Positions 51,592 to 61,208 of a stretch of DNA of 64,000 nt are shown here, one piece after another. How positions within the stretch are numbered: the first letter of the stretch is position 1; each line of letters opens with the position of its first letter. Made by a program: the position numbers and the translations under genes. The notes under the pieces are model-generated. The model worked only from the letters and a program-made list of their open reading frames with translations, was not told the origin of the DNA and did not search any database. Source of the stretch: JAFAGX01 sp035624215 (GTDB lineage Bacteria; Acidobacteriota; Terriglobia; Terriglobales; Acidobacteriaceae); the NCBI GenBank assembly GCA_035624215.1, contig DASPRY010000061.1, positions 1-64,000 of the forward strand, read 5' to 3'.

Positions 51592-53523
51592 ATGAATACG
51601 ATTGAAACTGTTAATTCTGGTACACGCCCGGACGTCAGCCTGTTCAGCCAGCAGGATTTCTATCTGTTTAACGAAGGCCGTCATTATCGGGCCTATAACA
51701 AATTAGGCGCCCACCTGACCAATGCGGGAGACGAGCAAGGCGCATGCTTTAGTGTGTGGGCACCGAATGCGCGCGAGGTCAGCGTGATTGGGAGCTTTAA
51801 TCGCTGGGATCCGCGGGCGCATCCACTCTATGCCCGAGGAAGCTCGGGCATTTGGGAAAGCTTTCTTCCGGGGGTAAGGAAAGGCGACCTTTACAAATTT
51901 CACATCCGCTCCCATCATCATGGCCACGTAGCTGATAAGGCCGATCCCTTCGGCATGTGGCATGAAAAGCCGCCCCGCACCGCTTCTGTCGTGTGGGATC
52001 TGGATTATCGCTGGTCGGACGATGATTGGATGCAGAAGCGGCGTGAGCGCAACTCGCTTCATGCTCCGATAGCAATCTACGAAGTACATCTTGGTTCATG
52101 GATGCGGGTTCCGGAGGAGCACAATCGTCCGCTCACTTATCGTCAGATGGCGCCGCGGCTGGCGGATTACGTTCGCCGGATGGGTTTTACCCATGTCGAA
52201 TTCTTGCCGGTCATGGAGCATCCCTTTTATGGCTCGTGGGGATATCAAACAACCGGGTACTTTGCCCCTACTGCGCGCTACGGCACGCCGCAGGATTTTA
52301 TGTACCTGGTTGACCACCTGCATCAGCACGGGATTGGAGTGATTCTCGATTGGGTGCCGTCGCACTTTCCTTCGGATGCACACGGGCTGGCTTACTTCGA
52401 CGGCACACATTTATTCGAACATGCCGACAGCCGCAAGGGATTTCATCCCGACTGGAAGACTCACATCTTCAACTATGGGCGTACTGAAGTGCGCAGCTTT
52501 TTGCTGTCCAGCGCAATGTTCTGGCTGGACAAGTACCACGCTGATGGGCTGCGAGTGGATGCGGTGGCCTCCATGCTTTATCTGGATTATTCGCGCAAGC
52601 ACGGCGAATGGCTGCCCAACCAATACGGTGGACGCGAGAATCTGGAGGCGATCGATTTCCTCCGCCAGTTCAATCAGGAAGCCTATGGCGAGCACCCCGA
52701 TATTCAAACTTTCGCCGAAGAATCGACGGCTTGGCCAATGGTTTCCCGGCCCACCTACGTCGGGGGCTTAGGGTTTGGCTTCAAGTGGGACATGGGATGG
52801 ATGCACGATACCTTGGAATACTTCAAGCAGGACCCAATCCATCGCAAGTACCACCACAACAAGCTCACCTTCCGCATGTTGTATGGCTTCACAGAAAATT
52901 TTGTTTTGCCGCTCTCGCATGATGAGGTCGTGCACGGAAAAGGGTCACTTATCGGAAAAATGCCTGGCGACGAATGGCAGCGATTTGCCAATCTCCGCCT
53001 GCTGTTCGGATACATGTACGCGCAACCCGGCAAGAAGCTGTTATTCATGGGAGGCGAGTTTGGGCAGGTGCGGGAGTGGACCCACGACAGCAGTCTCGAA
53101 TGGCATGTTTTACAGTATTCCGTGCATAGCGGAGTACAGAAATGGGTGGAGCAGCTAAACCGGACTTATCGGGAGCAGCCCGCACTTCACGAGCTTGACA
53201 ATGATCCTGCCGGATTCGAGTGGATCGATTGCAACGATAATGCCGCGAGCACAATCTCCCTGTTAAGGAAGGGCAAGTCCCCAGGCGAAAGAATCGTCGT
53301 CGTCGGTAACTTCACTCCCGTTCCGAGACACGGATACCGACTGGGAGTTCCGTCGGGAGGGTTCTGGCGCGAACTCCTCAACAGCGATAGCAGAGACTAC
53401 GGCGGGAGCAACCTGGGCAATTTCGGGGGGCTCCGAGCTGAACCGATTCCAACCCATGGCCGTCCTTACTCGCTGAGCCTCACGCTGCCTCCGCTCGCGG
53501 TCGTCTTTCTGAAAGCTGAATGA
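51592..53523 (+). CDS. glgB: 1,4-alpha-glucan branching enzyme (GH13)
   Basis: Makes alpha-1,6 branches in glycogen. The 643 residues begin with a short N-terminal region and a CBM48 domain (CFSVWAPNAREVSVIGSFNRW), then the GH13 barrel. The catalytic Asp lies in YHADGLRVDAVASMLYLDYSR, the acid/base Glu in AEESTAWPMVSRPT and the stabilising Asp in PLSHDEVVHGKGS. The C-terminal all-beta domain carries VGNFTPVPRHGYRLGVP. The shortened N-terminus matches the type 2 branching enzymes. It faces away from the GH57 gene across a likely shared control region. No glycogen synthase is in the window. Confidence 0.95.
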   Translation: MNTIETVNSGTRPDVSLFSQQDFYLFNEGRHYRAYNKLGAHLTNAGDEQGACFSVWAPNAREVSVIGSFNRWDPRAHPLYARGSSGIWESFLPGVRKGDLYKFHIRSHHHGHVADKADPFGMWHEKPPRTASVVWDLDYRWSDDDWMQKRRERNSLHAPIAIYEVHLGSWMRVPEEHNRPLTYRQMAPRLADYVRRMGFTHVEFLPVMEHPFYGSWGYQTTGYFAPTARYGTPQDFMYLVDHLHQHGIGVILDWVPSHFPSDAHGLAYFDGTHLFEHADSRKGFHPDWKTHIFNYGRTEVRSFLLSSAMFWLDKYHADGLRVDAVASMLYLDYSRKHGEWLPNQYGGRENLEAIDFLRQFNQEAYGEHPDIQTFAEESTAWPMVSRPTYVGGLGFGFKWDMGWMHDTLEYFKQDPIHRKYHHNKLTFRMLYGFTENFVLPLSHDEVVHGKGSLIGKMPGDEWQRFANLRLLFGYMYAQPGKKLLFMGGEFGQVREWTHDSSLEWHVLQYSVHSGVQKWVEQLNRTYREQPALHELDNDPAGFEWIDCNDNAASTISLLRKGKSPGERIVVVGNFTPVPRHGYRLGVPSGGFWRELLNSDSRDYGGSNLGNFGGLRAEPIPTHGRPYSLSLTLPPLAVVFLKAE

Positions 53524-53614
53524 TGGCGGCGATTGAGTGGCAGAAGGTTGGTCTCAATCCGGGAGTAGCTCATCTTAGGGCGTAGTTGATCTTTGCACAG
53601 CATTTATCACACGT

Positions 53615-54505
53615 ATGACCGAGGACATGAAGGGCCGAGTCCTTGTAATCACCGGGGCTACTTCCGGTATTGGCCAAGTGGCGGCAGAAAAGCTGGCCGG
53701 GATGGGTGCCCGCATTGTCCAAGTCGCACGCGATCGCGACCGGGGCGAGGTTGCAATTAAGCGTCTGCGGGAGTTTGGCCCGGGCTGCGCGCACACCATC
53801 TACTATGCCGATCTCTCGCGGCCGACAGAAATGAAGCGGGTAGCCTCCGAGATTGCCGCTGCTGAGCCTCGCATTGACGTCCTGATAAACAATGCCGGCG
53901 CTATGTTCGGCATCCGCGAAGTCACTGAAGACGGTTTGGAGCGCACCTTCGCCTTAAACCACATGTCGTATTTCGTGTTGACGCACGGATTACGCGAACG
54001 GCTTGTTGCTTCGGCGCCAGCCCGGGTTGTGAATACTGCTTCCGACGCCCATGAAGCGGGCACTCTCGATTTTGATGACTTGCAGTCGGCAAATGCCTAT
54101 CGCAGCAGCTTACCGGAGCGGCTGCGTTACGGAGGGGGAGCTTACAAGGTTTACGCTCGCTCCAAGCTGTGCAACATTCTCTTCACGCGCGAACTTGCTC
54201 GCCGTCTGGCAGGCACTGGAGTTACCGCCAATTGCTTGCATCCCGGCTTTGTGGCCACACGTTTCGGGAATCAGACCGGCGGGCTGATCTCTTTCGGCAT
54301 CGGAATCGCCAAGCGCTTCGCGCTGTCTCCGGAAGAAGGCGCGGAGACCTTGATATACCTGGCCTCATCGCCTGAGGTTGCGAACGTGAGCGGAAAGTAC
54401 TTCCATAAATGTCATCCTGTAACCCCGTCCAAGGAGGCGCAGGACGACACGAAAGCACGGCGCCTGTGGGAAGAGTCATCTAAGCTCGCTCATATAAGCG
54501 AGTGA
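53615..54505 (+). CDS. Short-chain dehydrogenase/reductase (retinol dehydrogenase-like)
   Basis: A 296-residue classical SDR. The NAD(P)-binding motif is VITGATSGIGQVAAEKL; NNAG is present (LINNAGAMFG); the catalytic Ser lies in RVVNTASDAHEAG and the Tyr-x3-Lys pair in YKVYARSKLCN. The sequence GTGVTANCLHPGFVATRFG is typical of the RDH/WWOX-like subgroup. The substrate is unknown. It starts 91 bp after glgB on the same strand and 95 bp before lptFG. There is no signal peptide. Confidence 0.88.
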   Translation: MTEDMKGRVLVITGATSGIGQVAAEKLAGMGARIVQVARDRDRGEVAIKRLREFGPGCAHTIYYADLSRPTEMKRVASEIAAAEPRIDVLINNAGAMFGIREVTEDGLERTFALNHMSYFVLTHGLRERLVASAPARVVNTASDAHEAGTLDFDDLQSANAYRSSLPERLRYGGGAYKVYARSKLCNILFTRELARRLAGTGVTANCLHPGFVATRFGNQTGGLISFGIGIAKRFALSPEEGAETLIYLASSPEVANVSGKYFHKCHPVTPSKEAQDDTKARRLWEESSKLAHISE

Positions 54506-54600
54506 AGTGGTTTCCGGCTTAGCACGAAGAAACAGGACTCCTGACCTGCTGAAAATCGAGCGCACATCAGTCCGGTGCTAGACTACAGTCAGCGCCTCTC

Positions 54601-56925
54601 ATGCGGATTCTCACCCGCTACATATTGCGCGAAGTCACGGGTCACGCTCTGATCGGCGTAGCCGTCTTCACATTTATTTTGTTTACCCGCGACCTGGGGC
54701 AAATTCTTGAATTGGTGGTGCGCAGCAGCGCCCCTCTGCCCAGCGTGGCGGAAGTATTCTTCTACATTGTGCCGATGACCTTGACCTTCAGCATCCCTGC
54801 GGGGGTGCTGGTCGGCATTCTCGTGGGATTGAGCCGCCTGGCTGCCGACAGCGAAGTCACGGCCATGCGCGCCAGCGGCATCGGAATATGGACATTCTTG
54901 CGGGTGATTTCAATCTTTGCCGTCGCCGCATGGCTGCTGGCGCTGGCAAATGGAGTTTATGTTGCACCGCGCTCCCAGCAGGCGATGGCCCGACTGCAGG
55001 ATCGCCTGAAATCTTCCCAGGCATCCTTCGAAGTTCAACCCCGTGTGTTCTACGAAGGCTTTCCCGGCCTGGTGCTGTACGTGGAGAACGTTAAAGCTGC
55101 GGAAGGAGCAGCCATCTGGAGAGACGTATTCATCGCCGATACCAGCACCCCAGCCGCTCCGCGCATCACGTTGGCGAAGCAGGGTATTCTAGTCAGCGAA
55201 GGACCAAATACCCTTCACCTTCACCTCACCGACGGATCAACCCACGAAGCTGATCCCAGCGATCCAAACCATTACCAGGTCTCCACGTTCGAGCAGACCG
55301 ACTTGCCGATTTCCTTACCGGAAGCCGAGAGTAAAGCGCAGGAGCCTGCACCGGTCTCTCAGATGTCGACGTTGGATCTGTGGCGGCAAGGATCAAACAG
55401 GAAAAACCCGATGGCGAGATGGGACCTGATCGAATTCCATCGCCGCTTTGCGTTACCGACTGCGTGCCTGGTTTTGGCCCTGGTGGGAGTTCCATTCGGT
55501 CTCTCGTCCAAGAAGGGCGGCAAGTCCACCGGTTTTGTTCTTACGATCTTATTAGTGTTTGCCTATTACTCTGCCTCGCTGGTGGGAGTCTCATTGGCGC
55601 GTCAGGGAAGGTTATCGCCCGCGCTGGGCGCGTGGATGGCGGACATCCTCTTTTTTCTGACCGGCGTAGTACTGCTGTGGCGGGCGGAGCGCAAACCGAT
55701 CGATCTTTCCTGGCTGCCCCGTTCTTTCCATCCGTTCAAGGCAGGAGCAAAGGAACTTGGCGCCATTTTCCCGCGCTCCAGCGAAGATGCGTTTCGCCGC
55801 GCCGCAAGCCGGCGCCGGGTGTTCAGCGCGCGCTTCCCCATGATTCTGGATGATTATGTGCTCCGCGATTTCTTCGTGAACCTGGCACTGGTTCTGTCGA
55901 CATTCCTGCTCTTGCTGCTGGTGTTCACGGTTTTCGAGTTACTGGGTGATATTGTCCGCAATCAGGTTTCCTCGCTGGTAGTGGGAGAATACCTGCTCAG
56001 CGTTTCGCCATACTTCCTGTATAACATCGCCCCACTTGCAATTCTGCTTGCCGTTCTGATCACGCTTGGATTGATGCAGCGCTCTAACGAAATGACAGCC
56101 ATCAAAGCGACGGGCATCAGCATTTACCGGGTTGTGACGCCAGTGTTAGTGGCTTGCACACTCCTGGCAGTAGGGCTGTTTTTGTCCGATCAGCTGTATC
56201 TGCCCTATGCCAATAAGCGCCAGGATGCATTGCGCAACATGATCAAAGGCAAGCCCGCGCAAACTTACCTGAATCCCGACCGGAAGTGGATTTTTGGGCA
56301 GCATTCGAACATCTACTACTATCAACTGTTCGATTCAGAGCGCAATGAATTCGGACGACTCACGGTTTTTCAATTCGATCCGGTAACCTTTCAATTGACG
56401 CAGCGCATCTACGCCGCGCGCGCGCGTTGGGAAGAAACCGTGGGGCAATGGGTTTGTGCTCAGGGTTGGGAACGCAATTTTCGCGGTCCCGCCATCGAAA
56501 ATTTCCGCACCTTTGCGGTCGCGACGTTTGCCGCGGTCAGTGAGCCTCCCACCTATTTCAAGAAGGAAGTGAAGCAATCCTCGGAGATGAATTATCAGGA
56601 ATTGCGCCGTTACATCCGCGATTTGCAGCAAAGCGGATTCGAGGTGGTACGGTTGCGCGTGCAACTGGAGAAGAAGTTTGCCTTCCCTATGGTCGCGTTG
56701 GTCATGGCCGTGCTGGCGATTCCGTTCTCCCTCCAGGCGGGGCGGCGAAGCACGGTGACTGGTGTGGCTGTCGCCGTGGGAATTGCCCTGGTCTACTGGA
56801 CAATTTCTGGTTTGTTTGAAGCTATGGGAAACATAAGCGAACTGCCCCCTTTTCTGGCCGCCTGGTCGCCGGATCTGATTTTTGCGCTGCTGGGGGGCTA
56901 TCTGATTTTGCGCGTGCCGACGTAG
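54601..56925 (+). CDS. LptF-LptG fusion, LPS export permease
   Basis: A 774-residue chain with two YjgP/YjgQ permease halves. The first (1-385) starts MRILTRYILREVTGHALIGV and has three membrane segments, a periplasmic beta-jellyroll (FEVQPRVFYEGFPGLVLYVENV) and three more. The second restarts at Met414 (MILDDYVLRDFFVNLALVLS) with a like order and ends YLILRVP. LptF and LptG normally are separate proteins that pair with LptB2 to push LPS to LptC. Here one chain supplies both, with a linker of about 30 basic residues. lptB and lptC are not in the window. The gene is probably monocistronic. Confidence 0.92.
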   Translation: MRILTRYILREVTGHALIGVAVFTFILFTRDLGQILELVVRSSAPLPSVAEVFFYIVPMTLTFSIPAGVLVGILVGLSRLAADSEVTAMRASGIGIWTFLRVISIFAVAAWLLALANGVYVAPRSQQAMARLQDRLKSSQASFEVQPRVFYEGFPGLVLYVENVKAAEGAAIWRDVFIADTSTPAAPRITLAKQGILVSEGPNTLHLHLTDGSTHEADPSDPNHYQVSTFEQTDLPISLPEAESKAQEPAPVSQMSTLDLWRQGSNRKNPMARWDLIEFHRRFALPTACLVLALVGVPFGLSSKKGGKSTGFVLTILLVFAYYSASLVGVSLARQGRLSPALGAWMADILFFLTGVVLLWRAERKPIDLSWLPRSFHPFKAGAKELGAIFPRSSEDAFRRAASRRRVFSARFPMILDDYVLRDFFVNLALVLSTFLLLLLVFTVFELLGDIVRNQVSSLVVGEYLLSVSPYFLYNIAPLAILLAVLITLGLMQRSNEMTAIKATGISIYRVVTPVLVACTLLAVGLFLSDQLYLPYANKRQDALRNMIKGKPAQTYLNPDRKWIFGQHSNIYYYQLFDSERNEFGRLTVFQFDPVTFQLTQRIYAARARWEETVGQWVCAQGWERNFRGPAIENFRTFAVATFAAVSEPPTYFKKEVKQSSEMNYQELRRYIRDLQQSGFEVVRLRVQLEKKFAFPMVALVMAVLAIPFSLQAGRRSTVTGVAVAVGIALVYWTISGLFEAMGNISELPPFLAAWSPDLIFALLGGYLILRVPT

Positions 56926-57019
56926 CTGCCACATTCCTCGGCCTTCACAGGGCCGAACAGCAGATTCCTGGACCATCTTTGTTTTGACGGGATGACAGGA
57001 AGGGACCTTGCTCTCCAGC

Positions 57020-58192
57020 TTAATTCGCCGCCAGGCCTGACGGATTGCCCCCTGCAATTGTGGTCGGTTGCCCTACAGGAGTCAGAATTCCAGTAGTTGT
57101 GTTCAGGCTGAAAGCAGAGACTGTAGATGCTCCGTTGTTGGCAACAAAGACATAATCGACGGGGTTGGTCAAAGTGGTTCCAGCACTTGAGCCTGTCGCG
57201 CCGGCAATAACGACAAACGAAAACGGGGTCAGGCCAGTAGAAACCGCGGGGCTGCTGAGGACGCTTAAAACGCCACTACCAGGAGAGTAGGAGTACTCGG
57301 AAATCTGGCTTGACTGTTTGTCAAGCACGTAGAGGAAATTGAAATTTGGATCGGTGGCGATTGCAACCGGGCCGATGCCGGCGGAAAATGGCGAACCGGC
57401 AACCGGCGTCAGAGTACCGTCGGGACTATTGGGATTGACACAACTGGTTACCACTTTGTCGCAGATCGCGTAAGCAGAAACGTTGTTGGAACCGCTGTTG
57501 GCTACGTACAGGAATCCGCCGCTTGGAATGATACCCAGGCCGGACGGTGCAAGCCCGGCCGTGTATGGGGAAGCGCCCAAGCTTGTAAGCGCACCCGAAG
57601 AGCCGATCTGAAAGGCGGAAACCGAATTGGTGAAATTATTCGCCACGTAAAGAAAATTTCCACTCGCACTGACCGCAACCGCGGTCGGCAAAGTTGCAGT
57701 AGTGCTGCCCGGTGGAATGGTAGTGAATGGCGATCCTGGGACCTCTGTCAAAGTGGTTCCGTCGATCGAGTAAACCGAGACATTGCTCGATCCCTGATTG
57801 GCCACGAACAGAAATTTTCCTGCCGGGTCAATGGCCATACCGGTGGGCTGAGTCCCAGTGCTTGCGCTGTTGTTAGTCGCGCTCAGAGTCCCGTCCGAGT
57901 TGATGTTGTAGACGTAAATGGTCTTTGATTCGTTGTTATCCAAAAACAAGGCTTTCAATGAAGGTGTGACCGCGATTGAGAACGGCATGCTTCCCGTGGG
58001 GAGCAGGTCTCCCGCAGGATTCACCGCTCCGGAACTGAGCGTAGCGGCGTAGGCCTGTATGGAGGTGTTGCCTTGGGTCGCGAGAAAGAGGACTGCCGAG
58101 CTTACCTGTCCGGTCGTAACGGTTCGAGTAGTGCAGGCCATTAGACCGCAAAGCAAAATTACAAGCAAAGACATCCGTAAACCAGGTTTCAT
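57020..58192 (-). CDS. Beta-propeller lipoprotein (lactonase/YVTN-like)
   Basis: About 390 residues from ATG 58192; the frame opens earlier. A lipoprotein signal peptide (MSLLVILLCGLMAC; lipobox LMAC) is followed by a seven-bladed propeller whose repeats read AVTPSLKALFLDNNESKTIYVY, AIDPAGKFLFVANQGSSNVSVY, AVSASGNFLYVANNFTNSVSAF and GIIPSGGFLYVANSGSNNVSAY. This is the YVTN/6-phosphogluconolactonase-like family, but no lactonase catalytic assignment can be made; a structural or binding role is more likely. Ser/Thr/Gly-rich blades are typical of acidobacterial surface proteins. It lies convergent with lptFG. Confidence 0.82.
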   Translation of the reverse strand: MKPGLRMSLLVILLCGLMACTTRTVTTGQVSSAVLFLATQGNTSIQAYAATLSSGAVNPAGDLLPTGSMPFSIAVTPSLKALFLDNNESKTIYVYNINSDGTLSATNNSASTGTQPTGMAIDPAGKFLFVANQGSSNVSVYSIDGTTLTEVPGSPFTTIPPGSTTATLPTAVAVSASGNFLYVANNFTNSVSAFQIGSSGALTSLGASPYTAGLAPSGLGIIPSGGFLYVANSGSNNVSAYAICDKVVTSCVNPNSPDGTLTPVAGSPFSAGIGPVAIATDPNFNFLYVLDKQSSQISEYSYSPGSGVLSVLSSPAVSTGLTPFSFVVIAGATGSSAGTTLTNPVDYVFVANNGASTVSAFSLNTTTGILTPVGQPTTIAGGNPSGLAAN

Positions 58193-58534
58193 CCCTGTCT
58201 TTTCCCCCAAATCTGCCCTCGCAAGTAACTCCTTTCCGGCCAAGGCACGCCAGATCCGCAGCTGTAATCTTTTCGGTTTATATCCAATGTGTATCAGGAA
58301 TGCCGGGAAAAGAGCAACCGACTGCCCGGCGCCTTGCGGCTGTGCTCGATCATTATGAGGGGGTTATCGTCGATCAGAACCCGAGTTCCATTCGGATCCG
58401 AGCATCCTTTGCTGAGCCGACTCGGTCCTGTCGAAATTAGCCGCTCCTGATTACCGCGGTGTCTTGACTCTAACTTGCTGGCAAGTTACTTTCGCCAAAC
58501 GGGGAAATTTCCGTTCGCTGCAGGTGAGGACACA
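58193..58534. other. Gap between the propeller lipoprotein and the SAM hydrolase gene
   Basis: A 340-bp divergent intergenic region. I see no gene in it. It ends in a promoter-like sequence with an 18-bp palindrome (58464-58492). Confidence 0.5.
58464..58492 (+). promoter_or_regulatory. Promoter with 18-bp palindromic operator for the SAM hydrolase gene
   Basis: TTGACT (58464-58469), a 17-bp spacer and TACTTT (58487-58492) could be the -35 and -10 boxes. The spacer is a perfect palindrome, TAACTTGCTGGCAAGTTA (58471-58488), 46 bp before the start codon: a good place for a repressor. Confidence 0.45.
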
Positions 58535-59365
58535 TTGGCAAACCGGCCCATCGTTACGCTGACCACCGATTTCGGAGTAAGCGATCACTTCGTCGGCACC
58601 ATGAAAGGCGTGATTCTGAATATAGCGCCCGATGCCGAGATTGTCGATATCAACCATGCTGTACAAGCCTTTGATGTTCTGGACGGCGCACTCACCATTG
58701 CGCAGGCGTACTCTTATTTTCCCAGCGCCAGCATCCATGTGGTGGTAGTAGATCCGGGCGTGGGCACAGCGCGGCGGCCCATTTTGCTTTCGACTGAAAA
58801 ATATTATTTCGTTGCGCCGGACAACGGCGTGCTTTCTCTGGTATACAGCCGCGAAGAACGTATCCGCGTGCGCCATATCACCATGGAGCACTATTTCCTA
58901 CAGCCTGTGAGCAGTACTTTTCATGGCCGCGACGTTTTTGCACCGGTTGCGGGATGGCTGGCCAAAGGGGTAGATGGCGCAAAATTCGGCGAAGAAATCT
59001 CCGACTACGTGCGTTTCAATGCGCCCAAACCCAAAGCAGTTGACGGGCATACATTTCGCGGAGTGGTGCTGAAAGTCGATCGCTTCGGAAATCTTGTCAC
59101 CAACTTCACGCCTCAGGATCTTCCCATGCTGTTCCAGCCAACGCCGCCGCCCTTCAAAATCGTGGTCGGCAAGCGCGAGATTACTGAGCTACACCAAAAC
59201 TATTCGGAAGGCGAACCCAATGAATTGTTCGGCATCCTCGGGAGCATGGGATACCTGGAGATTGCATCCAACCGCGCCGCCGCGGCGCAAATTGTGGGTT
59301 CAGGGAAGGGCAGCGAGGTCAGCGTGGTCCTGGAAGCTGCCGCGAGTGCAAGCAACGGGCAGTAA
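58535..59365 (+). CDS. SAM hydroxide adenosyltransferase (DUF62)
   Basis: Cleaves S-adenosylmethionine to adenosine and methionine using water. The TTG start at 58535 is chosen because AGGTGAGG lies just upstream and the family begins with PIVTLTTDFG; the frame opens at 58475. 276 residues. Motifs: TDFGVSDHFVGTMKG, DINHAVQAFD, VVVVDPGVGTARRP, PDNGVLSLV, STFHGRDVFAPVAGWLA, KVDRFGNLVTNFT. The Asp, Arg and His that fix the catalytic water are in place. The release of adenosine and methionine could serve SAM salvage. A palindromic operator candidate precedes it. Confidence 0.88.
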   Translation: MANRPIVTLTTDFGVSDHFVGTMKGVILNIAPDAEIVDINHAVQAFDVLDGALTIAQAYSYFPSASIHVVVVDPGVGTARRPILLSTEKYYFVAPDNGVLSLVYSREERIRVRHITMEHYFLQPVSSTFHGRDVFAPVAGWLAKGVDGAKFGEEISDYVRFNAPKPKAVDGHTFRGVVLKVDRFGNLVTNFTPQDLPMLFQPTPPPFKIVVGKREITELHQNYSEGEPNELFGILGSMGYLEIASNRAAAAQIVGSGKGSEVSVVLEAAASASNGQ

Positions 59366-59400
59366 TTCTTTTCAAATTGACTGCGCCCCGAAAAGCGGCT

Positions 59401-60825
59401 TCATCCCACCACAAACTCTCTTACTCTCCTGACCACCGACTCGGGCGCTTCTGCTTCTAATTCGACCAAGCCGTCCTTGTAAGCCCGGGAATAAATTCGC
59501 GCACGCGCTTCAAGCATGGCCAGTGTCTTTCCCTCATTCTGCGGAACGCGCAGGCGAATCCGGCTGACGGCATCTTCGGAGAGCGTTCCGTCGATCCGCT
59601 CCAGCAGCGTGCTCATGCCGATACCTTTCGCAGCAGAAACGTGAATGGTCTTGGCATCATCACGCAAGCTCTCCCGCTGTTTCGCCGGGAGCAGGTCGAT
59701 TTTGTTCATGACATGCAGTCGAGGCTTCTTCTCCGCTTCCAGTTCCTGGAGCACGCGTTCAACTTGCGCATCCTGTTCGGCTGAAAGCGGGTTGCTGGCG
59801 TCGGAAATGTGGAGAATGAGCGCCGCCCGCTGTACTTCCTCTAAGGTCGCGCGGAAGGCAGACACCAGAGTGTGGGGCAGGTTACGGATGAAACCCACGG
59901 TGTCCGAAAGTAGCGCCTTGCGGCGTGATGGCAGCGTGACCGCCCGGATGGTGGGATCTAAAGTGGCAAACATCTTTGGCGACTCCAGCACGGCAGCCTG
60001 GGTCAATGCGTTGAACAGCGTAGATTTGCCCACGTTGGTATAGCCGACCAGAGCGACGGTTGCCACTGGGACCGATTCGCGTCGTTGCCGTTGCTGAGCC
60101 CGAATGCGCCGCACATTCTCGATCTGTTCTTTGACGTGTCGGATGCGGCGATAGATTTTGCGGCGGTCGGTTTCGAGCTGAGTTTCACCGGGGCCGCGTG
60201 TCCCGATACCGCCGGCGAGCTGCGACATCTCAATTCCACGTCCGCCCAACCGGGGGAGAAGGTATTCAAGTTGCGCCAGTTCGACTTGCAGCTGTCCTTC
60301 GCGGGTTCGCGCGTGCCGGGCAAAAATGTCGAGGATCAACTGGGTGCGATCGATCACTCGGGTGTTAACCACATTCTCGATATTGCGCTGTTGGGATGCG
60401 GTGAGGTCATGGTCGAATACCAAAAGATCAGCGGACACCGAGGCGGCCGCCCCCGCGATCTCCTGCAGTTTCCCTTTGCCGATCAACGTGGCAGGGTCGG
60501 GCTTATCTCGATGCTGTAAGAATTCGCCTGCAACCTGCGCCCCCGCGCTAGTCGCCAGATCGCGCAATTCTTCCAGCGATTCCTCTGCGCTGAACTGAAG
60601 AATACTGGGGGCCCTGGAAACAACGCTCCCCAGAGCTGCGCTTTCGCGCGCTGCCTGGGATGTGGCGGTTAAAGAACCTTTACTACCCGCGGTTGCGGGG
60701 TTTCGCAGCCGTACGCGGTAATCAATGCCGACCAGAAACGCTCGTTCGATTGCGCGAGCCGCTCCGGTGAGCCTTGGCCGGTGGAGAGCATCGTGGCCGC
60801 GAAACATTCTTGATTCACTGCTCAA
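59401..60825 (-). CDS. hflX: Ribosome-associated GTPase HflX
   Basis: A 474-residue TRAFAC GTPase that rescues stalled ribosomes, chiefly under heat stress. The N-terminal HflX domain (about 75-205) has TLIGKGKLQEIAG and DLTASQQRNIENVVNTRVIDRTQLILDIFA. A coiled coil (RKIYRRIRHVKEQIENVRRI) is followed by the G domain: G1 GYTNVGKST, G3 DTVGFI, G4 NKID, G5 VSAAKG. The first 60 residues are a non-conserved extension. It lies 74 bp downstream of hfq, the classical hfq-hflX order. Confidence 0.95.
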   Translation of the reverse strand: MSSESRMFRGHDALHRPRLTGAARAIERAFLVGIDYRVRLRNPATAGSKGSLTATSQAARESAALGSVVSRAPSILQFSAEESLEELRDLATSAGAQVAGEFLQHRDKPDPATLIGKGKLQEIAGAAASVSADLLVFDHDLTASQQRNIENVVNTRVIDRTQLILDIFARHARTREGQLQVELAQLEYLLPRLGGRGIEMSQLAGGIGTRGPGETQLETDRRKIYRRIRHVKEQIENVRRIRAQQRQRRESVPVATVALVGYTNVGKSTLFNALTQAAVLESPKMFATLDPTIRAVTLPSRRKALLSDTVGFIRNLPHTLVSAFRATLEEVQRAALILHISDASNPLSAEQDAQVERVLQELEAEKKPRLHVMNKIDLLPAKQRESLRDDAKTIHVSAAKGIGMSTLLERIDGTLSEDAVSRIRLRVPQNEGKTLAMLEARARIYSRAYKDGLVELEAEAPESVVRRVREFVVG

Positions 60826-60899
60826 GGCAAAGATTCTCTAGCACAAAATTGGGCGGAATAGGCAGTGCAGCCATTTCAGTTGCGGAGAAAACTGCGGCA

Positions 60900-61208
60900 C
60901 TATCCTTCCGTACCGGAGGCGCTGGGGGTTGAATGGGTGTCGTTGGCTGGGGCCGGCGCTGGAACCACCGTGGGTTTCTCTCCGCCGTGTGCGTGCGGCA
61001 CTCGGCCCATGGCCACCGTGGAAATCGCATGCTTGAAGATTAGTTGTTCCTGATTGTTGGTCTCAAGCACAACGGAATACTTGTCAAAAGAGCGAATCCG
61101 TCCGCTCAACTTGACACCGCTCAGCAAGTAGATCGTAATATTCATTCTCTCCTTGCGAGCGGTATTGAGAAACGAATCCTGAATATTCTGCGCCGGCTTA
61201 TTTTCCAT
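60900..61208 (-). CDS. hfq: RNA chaperone Hfq
   Basis: A 102-residue Sm-fold protein that pairs small RNAs with mRNAs. From ATG 61208 (AAGGAG 8 bp upstream) it shows NIQDSFLNTARKERMNITIYLLSGVKLSGRIRSFDKYSVVLET (Sm1 and the distal-face residues) and QEQLIFKHAISTV, where the usual YKH is FKH. The C-terminal tail (70-102) is Pro/Ala/His-rich and differs from other phyla. Longer open frames upstream are not conserved. Co-transcribed with hflX. Confidence 0.93.
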   Translation of the reverse strand: MENKPAQNIQDSFLNTARKERMNITIYLLSGVKLSGRIRSFDKYSVVLETNNQEQLIFKHAISTVAMGRVPHAHGGEKPTVVPAPAPANDTHSTPSASGTEG

